The position numbers and the translations under genes were made by a program. A stretch of 27,495 bases of DNA, taken from positions 1-27,495 of the forward strand of contig JAYTMY010000116.1 of the NCBI GenBank assembly GCA_043748535.1, read 5' to 3'. This document shows, one piece after another, positions 21,697 through 27,495 of the stretch. Source of the stretch: CAMCSH01 sp043748535 (GTDB lineage: Bacteria > Verrucomicrobiota > Lentisphaeria > Lentisphaerales > Lentisphaeraceae). The notes under the pieces are model-generated. The model made no database searches. It had not been told where the DNA came from and saw nothing but the letters and a program-made list of their open reading frames with translations. Numbering within the stretch: position 1 is the first letter of the stretch; every line of letters starts with the position of its first letter.

Positions 21697-23955
21697 ATGT
21701 CCCTGATCCGCCTGCTCTTCCTTGCCGTCTTCAGTTTCTGCGCCTTCCTCCATGCCGAAGAAGCGCCGTCGGATCGCCCTCTGCGACTGGCCTGTGTCGG
21801 CGACTCGATCACTCAAGGAGCGGGGCTCAAAGATCCCGGCAAGGAAGCTTATCCGGCCCGACTTCAGGCTTTCCTCGGCGGCGCCTGGGAAGTGGGTAAT
21901 TTTGGCGTCAGCGCCCGCACCATGCAGCACGCCGGCGACCATCCGATTTGGCAGGAAAAAGCTTTCCAAAAGGCCATCGATTTCGCCCCGGATGTGGTCA
22001 GCATCAAGCTCGGCACCAATGACAGCAAGCCGCACAACTGGAACGCCCAGCGCTACGAGGCCGATGCCAAGGAAATGGTCGCGACCTTCCAGAAACTGCC
22101 AAGCAAGCCCCTCGTCATCCTCTGCTTGCCGGTGCCGGTGTTTCAAGCTGAAAAATGGGGCATCAAGGCCAAAATCGTGGAGAACGAAATCATTCCCATC
22201 CTTCGCCGCGTCGCCCGCACCACCGGAGCGGAAATCCTCGACCTCCATCGCCCGAACCTCGGCAACGCCAAGCTTTATCCCGACACCGTCCATCCCAATG
22301 CCGAGGGAGCAGACTTTATCGCCCAGCTCTTCGCCAAGTACTTGCAGCGTCCCGCCGATCCCGCCTTCCATATCGCCGCCAAGCTCCCCGCCGGCGCCAA
22401 AGAAGGCGAGTTCCACGGTTACAAGAGCTGGGAATTCCAGCTCTCCGGACGCAAAGCCATCGTCGTCGAACCGAAACGCGCCGACTCGATGCACTCGTGG
22501 GCTTGGCGCCTGGAATTCTTCGGTCACGAACCACAAGTCGATCTCGGCCTGCTGGAACAAGGTTTCCACCTCCTCTTCATCGACACCTTTGGTTTGTGCG
22601 GCGGCAAAACTGCCGAACCGATCTGGGACGCCTTTTACACCTTCAGCCAGGGCGCCGGCCTGGACAAACGCGCCGTCCTCATCGGCCTGTCCCGCGGCGG
22701 CCTCTGCGCCTACAACCGCGCCCTCGCCCAGCCCGAAACCGTCGCTGCCATCTACGCCGACGCCCCGGTCCTCGACCTCCGTTCCTGGCCCAGCCTGAAA
22801 CGCAAAAAAGAGATCGAAGAAGCCTTTGTCGCCTACGGCCTCAATGAAGAAACCCTCAAAACCTGGAAAGGCCCGCTCGAGCGCCTCGACATTCTCGCCA
22901 AGGCCGGCATCCCCCTCATCCACGTCGTCGGTGATGCCGATAAGGTCGTTCCGGTGGCCGAGAACACCGCCATTCTCGAAGATCGCTACCGCAAACTCGG
23001 CGGCCGCATCGAAGTCATTCACAAACCCGGCGTCGATCACCATCCGCACAGCCTGCCCGACCCGACTCCAATCGTCAAATTCCTCCTCGAGGCCAGTCGT
23101 CCCTCCGCCCTCGGCTTGAGCTGCGGCAAAGTGATGATCCTCGGTGATTCGATCACTCAAGGTGGCGCCTGGGTCAGCTACCTCTCCTACCTCCTGCAGA
23201 AGCAATATCCGCAGGCAAATTTCGACCTGATCAGCGTCGGTCTCTCCAGCGAAACCACTAGCGGCCTCAGCGAGCCCGGTCATGCCGGCGGTGCCTTCCC
23301 ACGTCCCTGCGTCCACGAGCGCCTGCAGCGCGCCCTGAGCGCGGTCAAACCCGCGCAAGTGCTCGCCTGCTACGGCATGAACGACGGCATCTACTTGCCT
23401 CTCGAAGAAAGCCGTTTCGCCGCCTTCCGCGACGGCATGAGCCGATTGGTCAGCGAATGCCGCGCTGCCGGGGCGTCAGTCATGCTCGCCAGCCCGCCGG
23501 TTTATGATGGCGGCGCCAAGGGCTACCAAGGTCTTCTCGACGCCTATTCGCGCTGGGAGCTGCTGACGCCTCCCGCCGGCACCGCCGCGGTCTGCGACAT
23601 TCATTTCCCGATGAGCTCCGCCTTGCTGGAACGCCGCGCCGCCAATCCGAAATTCCGCTTCGCTGGCGACGGCATCCACCCCGACGCCCTCGGCCATCTG
23701 ATCATGGCCCGCGGCGTCCTCAGCGGCCTCGGTCTGAACTTCACTGAAACTCCCGAACAGCAGCTGGCCGCCATCGAAGCCGATCCGCTGTTCAAACTCA
23801 TCGACCAGCACCGCCAGAAGCGGTCCGCCGCCTGGCTCGCCTCCATCGGCTACAATCGGGAGAAAAAGGTCGCTCCCGGCACCGGCGACATCAAGGCCAG
23901 CGAAGAGTCTTTGGCCGAACAGCAGAAACTGATCGACGAGATGCGCCGCAAATAA
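21697..23955 (+). CDS. Exported triple-module esterase: SGNH / alpha-beta hydrolase / SGNH
   Basis: A 752-residue secreted protein with three hydrolase modules. After the signal peptide (MSLIRLLFLAVFSFCAFLHA), the first SGNH module has block I GDSIT (35-39, nucleophile S37), GTND (106-109) and D196/H199 in DTVHP. The middle alpha/beta hydrolase has the nucleophile elbow GLSRGG (S332), an acid candidate in VVGDADKVVP (413-415) and a histidine in DHHPHSL (448-451). The second SGNH module repeats GDSIT (S485), GMND (560-563) and D658/H661 in DGIHPD. All three triads look complete. SGNH and alpha/beta modules of this kind remove acetyl or feruloyl groups from polysaccharides such as xylan or pectin; the exact substrate is not seen. 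Start ATG has GGAG 9 bp upstream; a strong terminator follows. Confidence 0.9.
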   Translation: MSLIRLLFLAVFSFCAFLHAEEAPSDRPLRLACVGDSITQGAGLKDPGKEAYPARLQAFLGGAWEVGNFGVSARTMQHAGDHPIWQEKAFQKAIDFAPDVVSIKLGTNDSKPHNWNAQRYEADAKEMVATFQKLPSKPLVILCLPVPVFQAEKWGIKAKIVENEIIPILRRVARTTGAEILDLHRPNLGNAKLYPDTVHPNAEGADFIAQLFAKYLQRPADPAFHIAAKLPAGAKEGEFHGYKSWEFQLSGRKAIVVEPKRADSMHSWAWRLEFFGHEPQVDLGLLEQGFHLLFIDTFGLCGGKTAEPIWDAFYTFSQGAGLDKRAVLIGLSRGGLCAYNRALAQPETVAAIYADAPVLDLRSWPSLKRKKEIEEAFVAYGLNEETLKTWKGPLERLDILAKAGIPLIHVVGDADKVVPVAENTAILEDRYRKLGGRIEVIHKPGVDHHPHSLPDPTPIVKFLLEASRPSALGLSCGKVMILGDSITQGGAWVSYLSYLLQKQYPQANFDLISVGLSSETTSGLSEPGHAGGAFPRPCVHERLQRALSAVKPAQVLACYGMNDGIYLPLEESRFAAFRDGMSRLVSECRAAGASVMLASPPVYDGGAKGYQGLLDAYSRWELLTPPAGTAAVCDIHFPMSSALLERRAANPKFRFAGDGIHPDALGHLIMARGVLSGLGLNFTETPEQQLAAIEADPLFKLIDQHRQKRSAAWLASIGYNREKKVAPGTGDIKASEESLAEQQKLIDEMRRK

Positions 23956-23973
23956 GCTTCTCACAAGAAAATC

Positions 23974-24014
23974 ATGCGCCCGCCGCGAATCACTTCGCGG
24001 CGGGCGCATTTTTT
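23974..24014 (+). terminator. Strong rho-independent terminator after the esterase gene
   Basis: A perfect 16-bp stem (23974-23989 with 23994-24009) closes a TCAC loop and is followed by a run of T to 24014 on the plus strand. It separates the esterase from the convergent lpdA, whose stop is 16 bp further on, and on the minus strand (GATTTTC tail) may also end the pdh operon. Confidence 0.93.
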
Positions 24015-24029
24015 AAGCTGTCATCAAGC

Positions 24030-25442
24030 TCAGATGTGAACCGCTTCGCCGTGGGCGTCGAGGGCCGCTTCCATCACGGCTTCCGCGAGGGTCGGGTGAG
24101 CGTGGATGGTGGCGCCGATTTCGGCGGCGGTGGCTTCGACCTTGAGGGCGAGGCAGAGCTCGGCGATCATCTCGGTGGCGTCGATGCCAACGATGTGGGC
24201 GCCGATGAGGGCGTCGGTCTGGGCGTCGAAGATGAGCTTGACGAAGCCGTCGGCGGCGGCGATGGCCTGGGCCTTGCCGGAGGCGGTGAAGGGGAACTTG
24301 CCGATTTTGATTTCGCGGCCGAGTTCCTTGGCTTTCGCTTCGGTGAGGCCGACAGAGGCAACCTGGGGCTGGCAGTAGGTGCAGCCGGGGATCTGACCGT
24401 AGTTGAGGCCGTGGGCCTTTTTCGGGTTGAGGATTGCGGCGACCGCAACTTCAGCTTCGAAGGAGGCTTTGTGGGCGAGCATCTGGCGGCCGGTGCAGTC
24501 GCCGATGGCGTAGATGCCGGCAGAGCTGGTCTGGCAGTGGGCGTTGACGGTGACAAAGCCGCGGGCGTCGAGGGCGACACCAGCTTCGGCGAGGCCGAGA
24601 CCGGCAGTATTGGGCTTCATGCCGATGGCGACGAGGACGCGGTCGACAGTGAGCTTGATCTCTTTACCAGCCGAGTCTTCGATGATGGCATCGATGACGC
24701 CGTCTTTGACCACGGTGACGCTCTTGACCTTGGCGGAAGTGTGGGCGGTGATGCCCTGCTTCTTAAAGGCTTGGGAGAGGACCTTGGCGGAGTCTTTGTC
24801 TTCCACCGGGAGAAGCTGGCTGAGGGCTTCGACAATCGTGACTTCGGTGCCGAAGGCGTTGAAGAAGTAGGAGAACTCGACCCCGATGGCGCCGGCGCCG
24901 ATGACGAGGAGCTTCTTGGGTTGCTCCTTGCACTCGAGGGCCTGACGGTAGGAGATCAGGTTCTTGCCGTCGATGGGGAAGGCGGGAATGACGGCGGGAG
25001 AGGCACCGGTGGCGACGATGATGGCGTCGCAGGTGATGTTCTTCTTGCTGCCGTCGGCGCTGGTGGCTTCGATCAGGTTCGAGGCGATGACGCGGGCGGA
25101 GGCGCGGAGGAACTCGACCTTGTTCTTCTTGAAGAGGTAATCGATGCCCTTGGTCATAGTGGTGGAGACACCGCGGCTGCGCTCGATCACCTTGGCGAAG
25201 TCATGGCTGACGGCGCCGGTATTGATGCCGAAGTCGGCAGCTTTTTTGGTGTAGTGCATGAGCTCGGCGGATTTGAGCAGCGCCTTGGTCGGAATGCAGC
25301 CCCAGTTGAGGCAGATGCCGCCGAGTTCGGCTTTATCGATGCAGAGGACCTTTTTACCGGCTTGGGCGGCCTTGATGGCGGCAACGTAACCGCCGGGGCC
25401 GGCGCCGATGACGACGATGTCGTATTTTTCGAAGTGGGACAT
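24030..25442 (-). CDS. lpdA: Dihydrolipoyl dehydrogenase (E3 of the pyruvate dehydrogenase complex)
   Basis: Reoxidises dihydrolipoyl groups of E2 and passes electrons through FAD to NAD+. The 470 residues show the FAD site VVIGAGPGGYVAAIKAAQAG (10-29), the redox disulfide C44-x4-C49 in GGICLNWGCIP, the NAD site VIGAGAIGVEFSYFF, the second FAD motif GIYAIGDC and the C-terminal catalytic HAHPTLAEA, whose His-Glu pair acts across the dimer. ATG at 25442 has AAGGA 9 bp upstream. It is the third gene of the pdhB-pdhC-lpdA operon, 20 bp after pdhC. All key residues are present. Confidence 0.97.
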   Translation of the reverse strand: MSHFEKYDIVVIGAGPGGYVAAIKAAQAGKKVLCIDKAELGGICLNWGCIPTKALLKSAELMHYTKKAADFGINTGAVSHDFAKVIERSRGVSTTMTKGIDYLFKKNKVEFLRASARVIASNLIEATSADGSKKNITCDAIIVATGASPAVIPAFPIDGKNLISYRQALECKEQPKKLLVIGAGAIGVEFSYFFNAFGTEVTIVEALSQLLPVEDKDSAKVLSQAFKKQGITAHTSAKVKSVTVVKDGVIDAIIEDSAGKEIKLTVDRVLVAIGMKPNTAGLGLAEAGVALDARGFVTVNAHCQTSSAGIYAIGDCTGRQMLAHKASFEAEVAVAAILNPKKAHGLNYGQIPGCTYCQPQVASVGLTEAKAKELGREIKIGKFPFTASGKAQAIAAADGFVKLIFDAQTDALIGAHIVGIDATEMIAELCLALKVEATAAEIGATIHAHPTLAEAVMEAALDAHGEAVHI

Positions 25443-25462
25443 GGTGCTTATCCTTGTTCAGC

Positions 25463-26794
25463 TCAGAGAACGAGCTTGACGGGGGTTTCGAGAAGCCCCT
25501 TGAGGGTGGCGAGGAAGTCGGCGGCGAGAGCGCCGTCGATGACTCGGTGGTCACAAGTGATGGTGAGGCGGCAGACCTGGACTTCCTTGACCTGACCGTT
25601 GACCAGTCGCAGTTCCGGCATGGTGCCAGCGACGGCGAGGATGGCGGCTTGGGGCGGATTGAGAATGGCGGTGAAGGTTTCGATGGCGCCGAACATGCCG
25701 AGGTTGGAGATGGTGAAGGAACCACCTTGGTATTCCTCGAGGGAGAGTTTACCAGCCTTGGCTTTGGCGGCGAGCGACTTGACTTCGGCGGAGATGGCGG
25801 CGAGGCCTTTCTGGTCGGCGGAGCGGACGATCGGGGTGATCAGGCCATCGGGGATCGACACGGCGACCGAGATGTCGACGTCGTTGAACTGGGCGATGTG
25901 CTCACCTTGGAAGGCGGCGTTGACCGAGGGGTGGGCGCGCAGGGCGAGGGCGACCGCTTTGACGACGAAGTCGTTGATGCTGATCTTCATGCCTTCGATC
26001 GAGTTGAGCTGCTTGCGCAGGTCCATCAGGCGATCCATTTCGACCGGAGTGGTGACGTAGATGACCGGGACGGCGGTGCAGGCTTGGACCATGCGCTCGG
26101 AGATGGCTTTGCGCATCTGACCGATGGCGATTTTTTTCACCGGCTCATCAGCGCGGGCGACATAACCGACGAGACCGCCGCCCTTCTGGGCTTCGTTCTG
26201 ACCGTAGCCGTGGGGCAGGTCATTGAGGTCTTCGAGGACGATGCGCTCGCCGGTGGTCTTCGGTTCGACCTTGGCGAGGTTGATGTTCTTGTCAGCAGCG
26301 ACCTTGCGGGCGGCAGGCGAGACTTTGAAGTCCTTGTTTTCGGCTTTGAAACCGAGGGGCGCGGCGACTTTTTTCGGCGGCAGGGCGACCGGAACCAGTC
26401 CGACCGACAAGGTGGCACCGGCAGTGGCAGCTTTAGCGGCGAGCGGGGCGGCGACGCCGTCAGCAGCGGCGACCGCGACCGGGGCGGCGGCAACAGCTTT
26501 CGCTTGTTGCTTGGCGAGGGCGGTGGCCAGGGCTTCTTCGTAGGCTTCGCCGGCTTCGTCGGTGAAGACGGCGATGATGTCGTTGACCTCGGCTTCGCTG
26601 CCGGCGGCGAGAATGATTTTGCGGACATAACCGGCGTCGAGCGATTCATAATCGACGGTCGATTTATCAGTCGCGATCGAGGCGATGATCTGGTTGGATT
26701 TGACCAGATCGCCTTCCTTGATTTTCCAAGTTGCGACGGTGCCTTTGTCCATGGTCGGGCTCAGGCTGGGGAGGGTGATAAAGATGACAGACAT
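25463..26794 (-). CDS. pdhC: Dihydrolipoamide acetyltransferase (E2 of pyruvate dehydrogenase)
   Basis: Transfers the acetyl group from lipoyl to CoA and forms the core of the complex. The 443 residues contain one lipoyl domain (lipoylated K44 in ATDKSTVDYES), an Ala/Val-rich flexible linker (about 85-150), a peripheral-subunit-binding domain (VSPAARKVAADKNINLAKV, about 158-176) and the catalytic domain ending in DHRVIDG (415-421), with the active-site His and Asp. The start at 26794 has GAGGAA 7-8 bp upstream. It follows pdhB by 20 bp and precedes lpdA by 20 bp, a tightly spaced operon. The E1-beta neighbour and the lipoyl sequence point to pyruvate rather than 2-oxoglutarate; a branched-chain substrate cannot be excluded from sequence alone. 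Confidence 0.95.
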   Translation of the reverse strand: MSVIFITLPSLSPTMDKGTVATWKIKEGDLVKSNQIIASIATDKSTVDYESLDAGYVRKIILAAGSEAEVNDIIAVFTDEAGEAYEEALATALAKQQAKAVAAAPVAVAAADGVAAPLAAKAATAGATLSVGLVPVALPPKKVAAPLGFKAENKDFKVSPAARKVAADKNINLAKVEPKTTGERIVLEDLNDLPHGYGQNEAQKGGGLVGYVARADEPVKKIAIGQMRKAISERMVQACTAVPVIYVTTPVEMDRLMDLRKQLNSIEGMKISINDFVVKAVALALRAHPSVNAAFQGEHIAQFNDVDISVAVSIPDGLITPIVRSADQKGLAAISAEVKSLAAKAKAGKLSLEEYQGGSFTISNLGMFGAIETFTAILNPPQAAILAVAGTMPELRLVNGQVKEVQVCRLTITCDHRVIDGALAADFLATLKGLLETPVKLVL

Positions 26795-26814
26795 GTTGGT
26801 ATTCCTCGGCCTGA

Positions 26815-27495
26815 TTACTTGCGGTACATGGTCTTCTTGACGGCGGCGACGATTTTGTCAACGCTCGGCAAGGAGGCCGCTTCGAGGTTTTTGGCGTAGG
26901 GAAGCGGGTTTTCGGACTGCGACACGCGGACGACCGGGTGATCGAGGTCATCGAAGCACAGTTCGTGAACCTGGGCGGCGACTTCGGCCCCGACGCCGCA
27001 GAAGAAGTGACCTTCTTCGGTGACGACGCAGCGGCGGGTCTTGCGGACCGAAGCGCAGATCAGATTGATGTCGAGAGGCTTGATGGTGCGGGGGTCGACG
27101 ACTTCGACGTCGATGCCTTCCTTCTCGAGGATCTTGGCGGCTTCGAGGGCGTAGGTGACCTGGCGGAGGTGGGCGACGATGGTGCAGTCTTTACCCTTGC
27201 GTTTGATGTCGCCGACGCCGATGGGGATGGTGTATTCCTCTTCCGGAACTTCACCCGTGGTGCCATAGAGGAATTCGTTCTCCATGAAGATGACGGGGTT
27301 GTTGTTGCGGATCGCCGATTTGAGCAGGCCCTTGGCGTCGTAGGGAGTGCTCGGGGTGATGACGATCAGGCCGGGGATGTGGGCGTAGAAGCTCTCGAGG
27401 TTATGCGAGTGCTGCGAGCTGACCTGGGCGGCGGCGCCGTTGGCACCGCGGAGAACCATCGGGACATTGAATTCGCCGCCGGTCATGTAGTTCAT
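26815..27495 (-). CDS. pdhB: Pyruvate dehydrogenase E1 component, beta subunit (partial, 5' end outside window)
   Basis: The last 226 residues of E1-beta, which with E1-alpha uses thiamine diphosphate to decarboxylate pyruvate and acetylate E2. Visible segments include NYMTGGEFNVPMVLRGANG, the phosphorylated-loop-facing AQVSSQHSHNLESFYAHIPG, VITPSTPYDAKGLLKSAIRN, NNPVIFMENEFLYG and the transketolase C-terminal domain with VEVVDPRTIKPLD and VVTEEGH. Full-length family members are about 325 residues, so about 100 residues lie beyond the right edge; the Met at the edge is internal. E1-alpha is expected still further upstream. First of the three operon genes seen here; spacing to pdhC is 20 bp. 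Confidence 0.95.
   Translation of the reverse strand: MNYMTGGEFNVPMVLRGANGAAAQVSSQHSHNLESFYAHIPGLIVITPSTPYDAKGLLKSAIRNNNPVIFMENEFLYGTTGEVPEEEYTIPIGVGDIKRKGKDCTIVAHLRQVTYALEAAKILEKEGIDVEVVDPRTIKPLDINLICASVRKTRRCVVTEEGHFFCGVGAEVAAQVHELCFDDLDHPVVRVSQSENPLPYAKNLEAASLPSVDKIVAAVKKTMYRK

Overview
The window looks like chromosomal DNA of a GC-rich bacterium, most probably a member of Verrucomicrobiota or a close PVC relative. This is inferred from secreted LamG and PQQ-type beta-propeller proteins that carry a degenerate Rossmann (methyltransferase-like) domain, multi-module SGNH esterases, a multiheme cytochrome with HEAT and TPR repeats, and a very high density of palindromic intergenic repeats. 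No rRNA, tRNA, CRISPR array or transposase gene was seen. The window ends inside a gene (pdhB) and begins inside a large palindromic repeat.

Layout. 1-174: long imperfect hairpin. 175-4296 (minus): LamG protein, PQQ beta-propeller protein overlapping it by 4 bp in the -1 frame, an 11-bp minisatellite, then a second PQQ beta-propeller protein. 4421-4680: inverted-repeat element. 4695-5840 (minus): proB. 5948-6227: element with two 113-bp tandem units and 32-bp inverted ends. 6288-7848 (plus): molybdate/sulfate-type ABC permease and ATPase, separated by a CGATATCG tandem repeat. 7859-8228: CACGAA-type repeat and a 174-bp MITE-like element. 8308-9603 (minus): type II NADH dehydrogenase. 9953-11962 (plus): NhaD Na+/H+ antiporter and a zinc-ribbon membrane protein. 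11938-15693 (minus): MmeI-like type IIG restriction-modification enzyme followed by a small DNA-binding-domain remnant. 15802-15974: second copy of the MITE, inverted. 16351-17142 (plus): trmO, flanked by another repeat family. 17411-19144 (minus): proS. 19351-21504 (minus): octaheme cytochrome c with HEAT and TPR repeats. 21697-23955 (plus): SGNH / alpha-beta hydrolase / SGNH triple-module esterase. 24030-27495 (minus): pdhB (partial), pdhC and lpdA, an operon for the pyruvate dehydrogenase complex.

How the genes fit together. Housekeeping genes (proB, proS, trmO, pdhBC-lpdA), respiratory and ion-homeostasis genes (ndh, nhaD, the cytochrome) and secreted-protein genes (PQQ/LamG, esterase) are mixed as in an ordinary chromosome. 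The pdh genes form a clear operon with 20-bp gaps. Energy metabolism is aerobic or respiratory: pyruvate to acetyl-CoA, non-pumping NADH oxidation, sodium/proton exchange and periplasmic electron transfer. The esterase suggests deacetylation of plant or algal polysaccharide.

The most notable signals are not single genes. They are the repeats: at least seven unrelated palindromic or tandem families in 27 kb, two of them intruding into coding sequence (the type IIG enzyme and the end of trmO), plus the split LamG/PQQ reading frame. I did not find a convincing new multi-gene system; the best candidates are listed as findings with explicit tests.
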